Below, in pieces: positions 10,953-22,254 of a DNA stretch of 64,000 nucleotides (positions are counted from its first letter, which is position 1; each line of letters begins with the position of its first letter). A model generated the notes under the pieces. It saw only the letters and a program-made list of their open reading frames with translations, was not told where the DNA came from and searched no databases. The stretch covers positions 5,455,501-5,519,500 of the forward strand of contig NW_024104532.1 in assembly GCF_003945595.2 (NCBI RefSeq), written 5' to 3'. The stretch comes from Pipra filicauda (Eukaryota > Chordata > Aves > Passeriformes > Pipridae). The position numbers and the translations under genes were made by a program.

Positions 10953-12140
10953 AGTTAGATAAATTTTCCCTGGAAGGGGCTTGTCAGGATGATTTGCGTT
11001 CCCACCTGAAATATTGGTGTTTTGAAAAAGTCCAAAGTTTCCACTAAAAAAATAAGTATTTTCTTGATCTGTCTCATTCATTAAAACTCTCTTCACTTTT
11101 CCAATTATGGACTGAAAAATCTACTGATTTAAGGCCTGATCCTGTATTTTTCTGTATTTTTTGTGGAGACAGGTCTCAGGCCACTCTGCCACTAAGACAA
11201 TGTTGAAATCATTTTCCTCTCAGTGACTTGGGGCTTTTTTAACCAAGAGTCACATAGCAACAGAGTCACAGCCCTGTGACAGAATCAGAAATTCAGTTTA
11301 ATTTACAGTGTGCATTGAAAATTTAACATTTCCTATGACTGGACCACTTGAATTAAATATAACTGCAACAATTTAGATAAAATGGTGAGGATACTCTGGG
11401 TTGCCCCCGAGGTTCCAAGGGTTAACCAGTTCTAAGCAGGCCTGCAGGGGCTCTGCCCAGGGAGTGCAAATTGCTGCAAAACAATGCTCTGCTGTTGGGG
11501 TAGAGTTCTATAAGCAGATTTATGTGTATATAATCAGATAAAAGTGCCAAATGCAAAGTGCTCCCTGGCTGTTTGTATCCACAGTGTGGATTGTTTCCCC
11601 TGGGAAGAGCAGTCGTTCAGCACAAAAGACCTGTCAGTTCTAATGCTTGTGTGTGTGCTGGGGAGCTACAGGAGGAGCTTTTAGGGGTTTGGTTGTTTTG
11701 TGCACTAATTGAACATTTCTAAACCTGCAAGGCAAAGGGAGCACAACTGGATTTAAATGCCCTTATTTAAATTTAACAGCCAAGTATTATTTTTTTTTTA
11801 ATTAAAAAAGGCTCTGACCATGCCTTGAGAACGAGGGATTACTACTGCCTTGAGCAGCAGTAACTATGAATCAGACTTACCCGGTTTCTTCACTTATTTT
11901 CTCTGATTACATCCAAAAATTGCAGGTTTTCCATGGTAATCTCTTCATCACATGTCAGGACACCCATTCAAAGGTAAAGGGCTTCTCTTCCAGAGGCCTT
12001 CTGAGGTCACTGCTGCTCTGAGATCTTCAGGGACAGAATGTACACAATTCAGTGAAAGGGGCTTTTGACATATTGTAAGAGCAAGATGGTCTCCGGCTGC
12101 AGAAGTAATCTAATGCCAGTCTTCCTTTGGTAGATTGTTT

Positions 12141-12166
12141 TTCTTCTTTTTTTTTATTTTTTTTTT
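12141..12166. repeat. T-rich tract
   Basis: A T-rich tract interrupted by a few C and A residues. A simple low-complexity sequence. Confidence 0.9.
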
Positions 12167-13003
12167 CCCAGACATAGTAGGAGAATATTTTTAAAAGCTC
12201 TTGCCTAGCTAAAATATAGATGAAATTATATAAATTCCAAGGGTTTAGGGATAAATTAAAAAAGAAATAAGATCAGGTCATTTAAATTAGTACCTGAATA
12301 ACCTTAATTTATGACGGGAATATTTGATAGAGTCCAGATATTTGATCTGGGTGTCAGCTCCATCCCAGTACACTGAGGCTCTGGACAGCCCCTGCCTTCC
12401 AGAGACATTCAACCCATAATTACCAACTCATGTTAATTTTCTGATTCCTGTTGATGTTGTGAATGAGTGAGCTAATTATCTGCCTGAGTGACTCTAGCAG
12501 CAATCCTAACAGCCTGGCACCTGAAATTTTCTAGGTCCCAGATACCACAGTTTACAATAAAACACAGGTCTGAAATTATTTCCATCATCCTCTCTGCCCA
12601 GTGTCCAGCACAGGATGGTTCCCATCCTTATCCTGGGATATGGTGATGGCCCCAGCCCATCTATAACGAGAAGGAAACACAGCAAAGTCTGAGGCTGCAA
12701 ATGCCTGAAGAACCTGCCCAACGCTGGGACATTTGCTTTGTCTTTGCAATAATTCCCATCCCAACCTCCCTGAGCCAAAAGCACGAGAAAACAGCCTTTG
12801 ACACCCACGGAATTCTGCAAAAGTTAAAGCGCTTTGTAGATCAAGCACGAACAAATGTGCGATGAAAGGCCCAACAAGTTAAAAGCAAGATGGTTTTGCT
12901 CAACGAGATTATGCATTTAATAAGAAACTTCTAAAGAAACTGCTCTTTTCATCTTTAAGAAAAGAAGAGATCATGTGTCAGGGTGATGGAGCTCTGCAGA
13001 CAG

Positions 13004-13064
13004 ATCTGCACTCAATGGAGCGCCCGCGGCGCCGGGACCTGCCGGCATCGCTCGTGGGAGTAGG
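13004..13064 (+). other. Micro CpG cluster with ATG and splice-donor-like end
   Basis: Eight CpG dinucleotides fall within about 40 bases (13020-13056) in a neighbourhood where CpG is rare. An ATG at 13016 opens a frame of 16 codons, starting MERPRRRDLPASLV, that runs into GTAG/GTGAGG at 13065. This could be a short first coding exon or a remnant of an unmethylated promoter. It is far too short to count as a CpG island, the start context lacks a purine at -3, and no downstream exon was found. Confidence 0.15.
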
Positions 13065-13496
13065 TGAGGCAGGTGCACTCCGTGGGATGCTTTGGACTGA
13101 AAACAACATTAGTGGGTAACAAAAAGAGTAAACACAATGGTGACAGGTCTCAGTGCTCAAGGAGGAGTTTCAGGGGTGAAAGTGACAGCACCTGAGACAC
13201 GAGCACAGCGGTATTTTCACTGCGAGATGCTCCACAGCGTTCCAGTGCCCGGGGTACAAGGCTTTCCCAGACCAAGCCCCTGCCTGATAAACTTCAGTGA
13301 GAACCTTGCAGGGATGGTAAATTGAGCAGTAAGTTGTCATTTGGAATTTAAATGACATGTAAGCTATAAAAAAAGGAAAATTAACTCCTTGCCCATGTAT
13401 GACATCAATCAATGGGAGCAAGTTGCTTTTGGAAGAGATTGGGCTAGACTGCACAGCCTGTGGCATTGGTGGAAGAAGCAGTGCCCTAGCTCTGAA

Positions 13497-13611
13497 GGGA
13501 ATGCTGGGGCTCTGGGATATGATGTCACTCTGGGGAGAAGCTCACACAGCAGAGCTCTGGGGGATGCTGTGGCTCTGGGGGGAGGATCTCACAGCAGAGG
13601 ATCACTGCTCT
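13497..13611. repeat. Degenerate tandem duplication, about 60-bp unit
   Basis: The series GGGAATGCTGGGGCTCTGGG ... CTCACACAGCAGAG at 13497-13556 recurs as GGGATGCTGTGGCTCTGGGG ... CTCACAGCAGAGGATCAC at 13561-13603. The second copy lacks a block of about 18 bases. This is a local duplication and explains the long overlapping frames here. Confidence 0.7.
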
Positions 13612-14132
13612 GTTGGGGGAGGCTGTGAGGCGCCCTCCACAAACATTCCCATGGCTAAGTCCAAATAGCACTGAAAAACTAAAAAACTCAGTAATGCCTC
13701 CATAAGGATTAATCCAAGGAAGTTGTTCACAGCTGTCAGGTACCTTTTTTTGAGGGCCACCTGAGCTGACCCAGAGCACCCAGGGAGGAAACCCAGCACC
13801 TCTCAATTCCCACATGCCAGATGGAAGGTTTTGTCCAGCTGATGCCCAGCCCTCACTGCCTGGAGTTCCACATGGATCTGCCAGTATGGTTTGGGAGTTG
13901 CAGTAGGGCAAGACACGTAAAAACAGGTGCATGTCCCTGTGTACCCCAGAGGAAGAGGAGCCTCTGTGTGGCTGTGACAGGCAGTGCAACCCCAAAGTTC
14001 CTCACAACCCTTTAAAGACCTTGTTCTGCTTTTTAATATTTAAAGCATTACATGTTTCCCTTCATCTCCCTGGGCTCCTTCAGCTGCTAAAGCTCAATCT
14101 ATTTTGTGTTTCTGTTTCTTTTGCACTTACAG

Positions 14133-14307
14133 ATTAGCTTGTAATTATGGTATTGCACTTATGGGAACCAGGATGCTGGTCCAGAATGTGTCTCTATATT
14201 TCTGTGCACCAACTCAGAAAAAACAGCTTTTATATCTCAAGTATCTACAATTTGCCTTCAGAAAACAAACGCAAGTGTTTTTAAATAACATCTGCCACTG
14301 GCCTTAG
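14133..14307 (+). other. Strong acceptor followed by a 57-codon frame ending in TAG (unproven terminal exon)
   Basis: A long pyrimidine tract (TTTCTGTTTCTTTTGC) leads to ACTTACAG at 14132, one of the best acceptor sites in the window. After one base the frame is open for 57 codons, including LMGTRMLVQNVSLYF, and ends at TAG 14305-14307. It would fit a last coding exon entered in phase 2. No polyadenylation signal close downstream and no upstream partner were identified. No family is recognised. Confidence 0.18.
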
Positions 14308-14613
14308 ACTAATAGTAGTTCTTGGATAGTGAAAAAAATATTTTAAAATGAAACCTGACTCCATGTTGCAAACTCAGTGCTTGGTTCGGAGTCACTTTGA
14401 TGTTTTTTAAAAAAATCAATGCTAGAATCCACTCACCTATCCCAGCTTTGTACCCTGAGCCTGAACAATCACGTGGTTTCATTTTCCTTTTTCCAATCCT
14501 ACTTTAAAAAACAACAACAACAAAAAACCCCACCCAAACAAGAGAGGAGGCAACATAACATAAAACAGAAACCAAAGGGCTGAGACAGGGAGTGCTGGGG
14601 GGGTTAGGACACA

Positions 14614-14633
14614 CCCCCCCCCCGGGGCCCCCC
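14614..14633. repeat. C10-G4-C6 homopolymer block
   Basis: Ten C, four G and six C residues in direct succession, preceded by a G7 run at 14597-14603. It could fold locally or form quadruplex structure on the minus strand, and is likely to be unstable in assemblies. Confidence 0.9.
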
Positions 14634-15879
14634 TTATCCACACACCGGGAGCTGTCACTGCATAGGGAACGAGCTTCTGCATCTCCCCAGGGTGGGGGCA
14701 CCACAGGAACGATGCTCTTGGCATTTCCTGCTGCCTCACACACACGATGGTGACAGAAATACCTCACAAATCACTGAGAACATTTTGTGCATCAGCCCCA
14801 GAACAGAAAAGTACAAATGATAGGATTTGATCTTTTTTTCTTCTCTCTGAAGTTGCTGAGAACAATTGACTACAAACAAGCTGGTTATCCTTGCACAGGT
14901 CTTCCCAACACATCCTGGCTGGAGGAGTGAACAGCAGGCCAATGTGTCCCTGTCCCAGAAAGGTTGGTGCCTTCAGGGTAGATACAACCCAGGTACAGCC
15001 CAGGCTGCAGTTTGTCCCATTCAAGGCCCAGCCCTTAGGTCGTGTGAGCTCGGTGGTGGGGCTTTGTTACCCTCCAAAATTCCCCCAGGGTCAGCTCTGG
15101 GTGCCTCAGCAGTTGGCACAGTTCTAGAAGAACGTGAGAGAATCCCCTGCCACCAGCTCGTGCGTGTCACCAGCACCTCTTCAGCCTGTGCGCTCAGTCC
15201 CAGGCACAGCCCAGGCCACGAGCCAAGCCTGGGCTCCCCAGCACTAAGGATCATCTCTCCCTGCCTCTGGATATTTGTGTACACAAGCGTAACGGCTCTG
15301 GAAGACAGAGGAGCTTTAACTCGGATGGCCCAAAGCCCAGCTGTAGGAGCCCTGGTTTCCTGCATGTGTTACAGGCTGGGGCATTTACCAGCCTGTTTCC
15401 CTCTGGATCTGCTGCGGTGAGGAACAGTTCAGGTGGTGATGGCAGAGCCCCTAAAAGCCCAGGACTCCACAGTCCAGCCCCACCCTCCCCTCAGGTCCCC
15501 AACACCGGTACCACTCAGTGGCAGCTTTACGGAATGTGACACAATGTTTATCCTGAACCCTTGGTCCCTCCCCAGCTCTATGATATAAACCCACCCACAA
15601 GTCCTTCCTGATCTAAATACAGATTATTTGATGCTATACACCCATGGCATGACCCTACTGCAGCACCAGAAGATGGAGGAACCAGCCCAGGTCAGTGCCA
15701 GCTGCAGGGACACATCTGTCCCTGCCATGGGAGAGAGGGACAGGAACACTGCACAGCGATGTTATTGACCATTTGAAGTGTATTTTAACATTTGTTTCTG
15801 GACTAATTAATCTCTGGTGAGGTAGGAAGTCACTGAACAGGACTGTGCTAGGGAAAAATAATTGCCTTCCCATCAAAGT

Positions 15880-16160
15880 GAATGCAGATGTATGATCAAG
15901 ACATGGTATTTATATAATATTCTCGTATTTTATAAATAGAGTCGCTGTGGAGAGACAGAGCCTGTGAATCACTCATTTGCTTTATGAGATTGAATAAGCT
16001 TTGACTCCATCAGTGTTATCAGCTCTGAAGAAACAAGACTAACACTGGAATGCACTATTTACCACAGATCCATTTACTGAAATTATTCTTTCTGAGTTAT
16101 CCCTAAACCAAAATACATTATTTCAAATTATGTCTAAAAATAAACACTTTTAGGTTAAGC
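15880..16160. promoter_or_regulatory. AT-rich block, candidate conserved non-coding element
   Basis: Repeat-free AT-rich sequence with an inverted repeat TATTTATA (15907-15914) and TATAAATA (15931-15938) around a 16-base loop. Next comes a homeodomain/POU-like stretch around 'ttatgagattgaataagctt'. The texture resembles avian conserved non-coding elements, but conservation cannot be tested from one sequence. Confidence 0.22.
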
Positions 16161-19100
16161 ATAACACAACAGATGCTTCCTACCACGGACGTTCTGAGCC
16201 ATGTCTTACATTCCTCAGGAAGGGTTTACCTATGCTTAGGGCCAGGGGGTCTCTGAATTAGGTGGAATTAATCATTTCAACAAAAATATGACTTCTAAAT
16301 TACACAACCATGGTTTTACAGGAAGGTGCATGTCTAGAGGAACACTATGACAAGTGCCACCTTTCAGGATCACAGCTCACGCTGCCCCTAGCTGCAAGAA
16401 CCAGCCAAAAAAAAGGCAATTAAAAAACCAAAACAAATCTGTACTCACTGATCTAGAGCTGTATTTGTTTTTTGGCTTTATAAATAACCACACTTGGATT
16501 TGAATGCAAACAACCCTCCCACAGAGCTACCTGCCATAAATTCCCAGAGGTAAAGCCCACAGAAGGGTTGGAAGCCTGAAATGTGCTTTATTTCCTCCCC
16601 AGGTATAAAGGTCTTGGCTGAGGCAGGGGATGCCTTCAGCTCTGGCAGGTTTGCCTCCAGTTCCCTAACACTTGAGAGGCCAATGGCTGAGGTATTTCCA
16701 TAGGAGCTGGACCCCACTGAATCAGGGAATTCGCTCCCTGCACCTAAGCAGATTCCACAGGCAGGACCAGTGGGAGAAACTGGCACAGGCTATGGATGGA
16801 AATAAAACCTGACAGAAGGTGAGATCTGCAGATGTAACCAAACCAGGGTCACTCAAACTAAACCATGAGTGGGAGCTGTTGTTTGCTGGATGAAGTGGGA
16901 TCCCTCCACATAGGCGGATCCTCATGCCAGAGGGGGTTATCCCGGCATCCCACACCCAGGATGCATTCAGGTGGGATCCCCTCAGGATCCTGCTTCCAGC
17001 CTGGAGAGCCAGTCCCTTAATCTCTGTGGATGACACTGCAACGTGGGGAAAGCTGTGAAGAAATTCCCTTAGATTTCAGCACGAGCTCTGGCCTTGCTCC
17101 CAGTGGTCTCTGTGCCAGCAGCAGCCTCCTCCCACCCCGGGAAACCTCAGCTGTGCTTCTCTGTCACAACATCCTTCCATTGAACAGGAAGAGCTCCAAG
17201 CCCTGAGCCCCAACCCCGGTTATTGACCTGCCCGTGGTGGTTGATGAGCTCTGCGCTGCCATTGGCTCCACAAGGGCTCCCCCCATTCCCTGCTCCCAGC
17301 AGGACGCTGGGGTTTGGCTGCTGCCTCAGTGTCCCGGAAACCCAGGGGTTACCAAAGGGTCACGGGTTTGCTGCAATCCTTTACCGGCAGCTTGTGAAAA
17401 GAACGAGAGCACTGAAGTGTTCAAACTTTCATCATCGCAGGAAACCCGGCTGCAAACTGAGCCGGGAATCGCTCTGGTTCAGGCTCGCTCGGCTGAGCTC
17501 GTGGTTCTGTTTCAACTGTTCTTCAATTTTGACCACAAATTTTGTGATACCTACACAGACTCATGATGTCCACGGGAATGTCCACGGGAAGCCCGGAATG
17601 TGGCTCCAGCTGCAACAATTCCCAGACAGAGGGATGCATATTCCCCCCTCTGCTTTCCAGCTGGCATGAAAATCCAGTTCACTCAATTAACACTGATCAG
17701 AGGAGTTATTTCACCGCTGCTCCCACTCCCACATCAGGAGCACAAGTTGGGGGGTCAGGCTCCCAGACCCCTCAGAGTCTGTGCTCAGGTACCTGCTCAT
17801 CACAGCTCTGTGAAGGCAAAGCCCTTGGCATACTTTTAAATCCCAGGATATTCTTAAATGATTTCCTTAATTAGGGCCTGGAATTTTTTGAAATTATTTC
17901 TGGCTGCCTGGGATAGATGTTCATTACAAAAAGAAAAAAAAAAAATCTTTAAATCTGCAGTGACTTACGGTACAGTTTTACTGACTTCATACTTTGGTGT
18001 ATATTACCTGACTCCAACAAGGCTGCAGAGGGAATTATAAGTCAGGCCAGAACATATTTCCAACTAAGACAAGCATAAAAACTTTTAAAAATCCATAGTT
18101 CAATACCAAATGCATCATTTAAAAAGAACTGCAGTAATTAGCTGAGAAGGGAAAAGCTATGGAGCCACAGGTGGAAAATAAACATCATAGCTCATATACT
18201 TGGAGGGATCTAGAGACACCAGTGCTCATGTTCTGCAGGAGCACCAGTCAGTATTTTAAGAATTGGCAAAAAATATTCAAGCAAAAATTCACGTATGAAG
18301 AGACTTCAATATGATTAAATCCATCTGTGTAGTCACTGAGGATTAATAAACTGTGCTCAGAGCTTGGTGGAGGTTTCCTCCCAACGTCATCAGTGTCACA
18401 GCTCAGCCCTGACAGTGGCACCTCTCCCAGTCCCCTGCCAGGGACACCACCAGCACCTGCCAAAAGGGGATTCTCCCCCCAACAGACATTAATAGCACCC
18501 AGTCCCATGTGACAGGATGGAGCTGGGGGCTTCTCACAGCAAGGAACAAGCACATCTCACACACCATCTTGACATCAGTGTCAGTGCTGGGCCAGACAAG
18601 CACAAAATGCTGCTATTTGGGAGGCCAATGCACACCCAGGAGTCACATATTTTCTGTTTTTCCCAAAAGTACTCTGTTGTGTTCAACGTGCACTGCAAAC
18701 AAATTTCAAAGTCTTAAAAGTCTTCCAAAAAAATTACGTTCTTGTGTTCCAGCCAGTCTTACTCGCTCCTTGCAGTTACAGTATTTTGATAACATGGTGA
18801 GGGCTGAGCTTGGTGCAATGAGTAATAACTTGGCCAAGAAACTAAACTGATTTTAAAATCACCCTTCCTGAAGAGATATCCCTTGGGAAACTCTTTATGT
18901 TCTCCTCAAACCTGAAGAACTTATTTGAATTTCTTACCACTTTTATTACTTTAGACATGCAGAGAAGAAAACCAGTGTTTTATGAAGGCAGAGCTGCTCA
19001 CTTCAATGGCAGCACATGCTGAAAATCTTTCATCAACTTTCTCACAGCAGGAGGAACAGAGACTTTGTAGACGGTCACTAAGGCTTTCCCCTTCCTCTGT

Positions 19101-21440
19101 GCTGCAAAAATTACCTAAAGATACCTGGATAAAGGCTTAATTGGCAGAAATAGTTTGTACTTTGCTCAGCATAGCAAGAAATCAGTCACAGATCCCAGAT
19201 ATCACAACAGGTGAGCAAGGGTAGGCACCAGAGCCACATAGATAACAACACACTAGGGCTGCCTTGGAGAGAGGGGAAATTAAATTGGTGGGAATGTAGG
19301 AAGTCGTAGGAAATGGACTGGCCAGAAGGAAAGGTCAGGTGAAAGTTCCTGAACGCAGAACTGGGAAACACCCCTTTCAGCACTAAGAGAGATTTATGAA
19401 TAAATTTTATTTATTGTCTGCCATGTCCCCACATCTCTTGCAAGGAAGAGTTACCTGACTCTTTGCCTCAGGTTTAGAGCAAGAAAATCTTTCCCTTTCA
19501 TTTAGGAGTATGTGAGAGCACAAGGTAGGAGCTGGCAGAGGCTGCAGAGACAGATGCTCACCCTCAAAGTAAACTCCAAAAATAACAAAAACCAACATGA
19601 GGTTTGGAAGGTCAGATCACTGGGAATAACTCTTCATAGCCCCCAGTAACCAGAAACTGGAGACAAACCCAATTCCAGCCTTGATTATCTGGAATATAGG
19701 GTAAATTATAGAAATTATATAATCCAATTGATTTATGGTTCACAAACCCCAGTGATGCTCAGGTCCTGCTTCCCCACATTTGACTATACATGGCTGGGAT
19801 TAGAGGTGCTGCAGATCTGGAAGAAGGATGGGACTAAGAGAGGAAAAGAGACTTTAGAGCTGAGTGCCATGAACTTGGCATCAGTGACACACTCCAGACT
19901 CCTGTGTCCCATCCCACTGGAGCCTGCCAAGCTGGCAGAAGCTCCAGGAGCTCCACAGCCCAACCACAGCACAGATGAAACCTTCTGGAAGATGTACAGT
20001 ACAGGCACTCGCCTCTGCCAAGGGGTGAGGTCATCTTGGAAGGAATTTTATTTATTCAGGAAATATTTCTGGAAATATTTACATGTCAAGACTACATGTT
20101 TAAATTCCTTGACAAAGCAAGCTCTGGGCCACTTGCAGAATTTCTGAAGAGCTTTGCAAGTATTTCTGTAGGTTTTCTACGGACAAAAGGCTTTTACTGT
20201 ATCACCATTCTGATGGAAGCAACAGTCTCTTTTCTAAAATAAGGAGATGAAGCTGAGCATTGGAGACCCCAGGCTGAGCAGGAGGCTGCAGTTTCTTTTC
20301 TGTGCAAAGACAAGGAATGGGAGTTGTTTCCTATGCATGGGCTCAGAAATGTAACCAGAGCCTATTTATCAGTGCAGAGATGTAAATGTAAAATGTAGAT
20401 GTAAAATTCCTGCATAGGAGAGGGAATCCAGGCCTGCCAGGGTTCCCACAGCCAGGTGAGGAAGCCCTGGGAAGCTCCAGTTGCCCTGGGCATGGTTAAT
20501 ATTTAGTGATTACAAGATCTTCCAAGTGAAAATTTCAGATTTTGGGTTACTGACAGGTCTAGGCAGTAGCACGGGAGGTAAAATTCTATCCTCTTTAAAC
20601 ATAATATATATAAAGTAGTTTGCAACTTTGCCAGACTATTTTGAGAACTAAGAGCAGCCACTTAAAGGGAGCACTCCTGCTCTGGAAAAGACATAACCAA
20701 CCCCTCCATCGTGTGTTCTGTCCAGGAGAGTAGCTTTGTGCTTCACTGGGTCACTGTAGGAGAGCAGAAAGAGATGAGCAAAGGTATGAAAGAGCTTCTG
20801 TGTGAGAAATGACTGAGCACGACTTCAGGCTGGGGACAGGGGATATGGCAGAGCCTGTAAAATTGCAAGTGGGAAGAGGAGACCAACAGGGCCCAAGTTC
20901 ATCACTGGGTCTCACAGCCTGAGCACCAGACGGACAAAACAGTCATCATGTGGTGGCTCCCACACAAACAGAAGGATGTGGGTCTGCACAAAAGGCAGGC
21001 TGGGGACAATGATACCACAAGATCATGTTTGCTCAAAGACAGGTTTTTATAAGGGGGGGAGGCACATCTAGAGTTACTCAGCTGAGAACCACCATCCTGG
21101 GTTAGGAGGACCCAAAGCTGCACAGGGAGGGACACGCCAGCTCCTATCCACCCTGCTCCTCCCAGAGAAATTCCCTAATTTGTGGCAAATCAGAAGGAGT
21201 AAGTTATTTTAAGCCAAAAATAAAGACAGCATGAACTGGCAATAGCGTGTGTTGGTTCTAATTTGCCAGCATGCTGAGATATCTACTTTACTCTTCCTCA
21301 CTTATTGCCAAATTCATGAGGTGAAGTTCCCACAAGCACAGAGGAATTGTGGCATACCACCATCTTTTACCAGATTCACCAGAGTCATTCCTGGAGTTAC
21401 ATACAGTATTTCTAAAGTTATAGCCAGATCTATACTCTGC
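16161..21440. other. Unique non-coding sequence
   Basis: No gene or repeat family is recognised over this long stretch. Chance open frames reach about 150 codons in the GC-richer segment 17220-17870. A GC-rich hairpin lies at 17445-17466 and an A-rich tract at 17927-17945. A minus-strand decoy exon (acceptor TTCCCTCTGCAG, donor TACC/GTAAGT) lies at about 17968-18021. Confidence 0.55.
17445..17466. other. GC-rich hairpin
   Basis: CCCGGCT (17445-17451) and AGCCGGG (17460-17466) form a perfect 7-bp stem around an 8-base loop, GCAAACTG. No T run follows, so a terminator is not suggested. It may be a chance palindrome. Confidence 0.5.
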
Positions 21441-21449
21441 CTGAAGGTC

Positions 21450-21468
21450 AAAAAAAAAAAAAAAAAAA
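21450..21468. repeat. A19 homopolymer
   Basis: Nineteen A residues. The flanks do not resemble a retrotransposed gene, so this is treated as a simple repeat. Confidence 0.9.
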
Positions 21469-22171
21469 TTAGGCTAATTAAATACAGGAAGAGAAGACAA
21501 CTCAAGATAGGGGAGATAATTCAGAGCTTCAGGCAACACCACTTTATCTGGTTAATGATAAAATCACAGTCATTGGCACGAGAAGGAAACACACAAACAC
21601 CTCTCCAGGCTTGAAAGCTTTAGAGTCAGCCTCTATCCATGGCTCAGCTTCACCAAGCACAAACTCACCTTGAACAGACTCAAGTATATACAAAGTATTC
21701 ACAGAAATCACTTTTTTTTAAAAAAAAAAAACAACACCAAACCCACAACAGACAGGGCACCAAAGTAACTTCCATGTTTTCTAACACCAGGATGGTTTTG
21801 CTTTGCCCAGGAATTCACAGGAGGGTATCCAAACTACTCCCACCTGAGGAGCTACAGCTCAGCGAAGATTTTTCCCCTGGAGCTCCCATCCTGGAGACTG
21901 CAATAAGCACCAGGCAACTCCTCTCTCCAAGGCTCTTAGAAAAGGCAAAATCACCTCTGGACTCTTGTTTGCCAGCCTTAACCCTGAGGCTTTCTGAGGA
22001 TCTATGGATACCTGTGACCCCTTCCCAGGCACACAGACTAACAACCTGCAAGAGCACAAATAGCTCAGCTCTGTGTTAGACCTGCCTAAAGCAATGGCAC
22101 TTACCCGGGAATCACCTGAAAACAATTATCTCCTGCACAAACACACTGTTTTCCTTTTTACTGCCTCTTAC
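21469..22171. other. Unique non-coding sequence
   Basis: It holds a T8A12 tract at 21712-21731 and a 146-codon plus-strand frame (21639-22079) with no recognisable domain. The frame is countered by long frames on the other strand. It is treated as non-coding. Confidence 0.5.
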
Positions 22172-22254
22172 CTGCTCAACAGCTCCCATTCCAGGTCTTT
22201 GGTTTCCACCTGGAGAGGTGCAGTTCTCAACACAGCATTTTGGCTGGCACTCAT
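22172..22254 (-). other. Possible first coding exon on the minus strand (unproven)
   Basis: On the minus strand an ATG (22254-22252) with A at -3 opens a frame beginning MSASQNAVLRTAPLQ and continuing VETKDLEWELLS. After 27 codons plus two bases it runs into AGCAG/GTAAGA, a near-consensus donor (22171-22166). An in-frame TAA lies three codons upstream, so the frame begins here. This is the layout of a first coding exon. No family is recognised, no second exon was found, and no promoter evidence is visible. An alternative 35-base exon using the acceptor CACCTCTCCAG is also possible. Confidence 0.2.

Larger units (their letters stand above)
9915..12960. other. Unique non-coding sequence with homopolymer tracts
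   Basis: No gene is recognised. It contains a run of ten C (10943-10952) and T-rich tracts at about 11789-11802 and 12141-12166. At 11879-11884 a strong minus-strand donor (ACCGG/GTAAGT) follows a frame containing MENLQFLDVIRENK. That frame stops 8 bases before the donor, so it cannot be an internal coding exon in that frame. Confidence 0.55.
13070..15880. other. Unique, locally GC-rich non-coding sequence
   Basis: The stretch 13450-14000 and the stretch 14580-15500 are GC-richer and carry overlapping chance frames on both strands. Recognised sub-features are the duplication at 13497-13611, the C/G homopolymer block at 14614-14633 and the acceptor-linked frame at 14133-14307. Nothing else is identified. 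Confidence 0.55.

Noticed and set aside
14866..15420. 184-codon plus frame
   Set aside because: GC-rich chance frame with a 114-codon frame on the opposite strand and no family match.
17968..18021. Minus-strand pseudo-exon with TTCCCTCTGCAG acceptor and GTAAGT donor
   Set aside because: Similar to the reported exon-like intervals but short and with a less convincing frame. It illustrates how common such decoys are.
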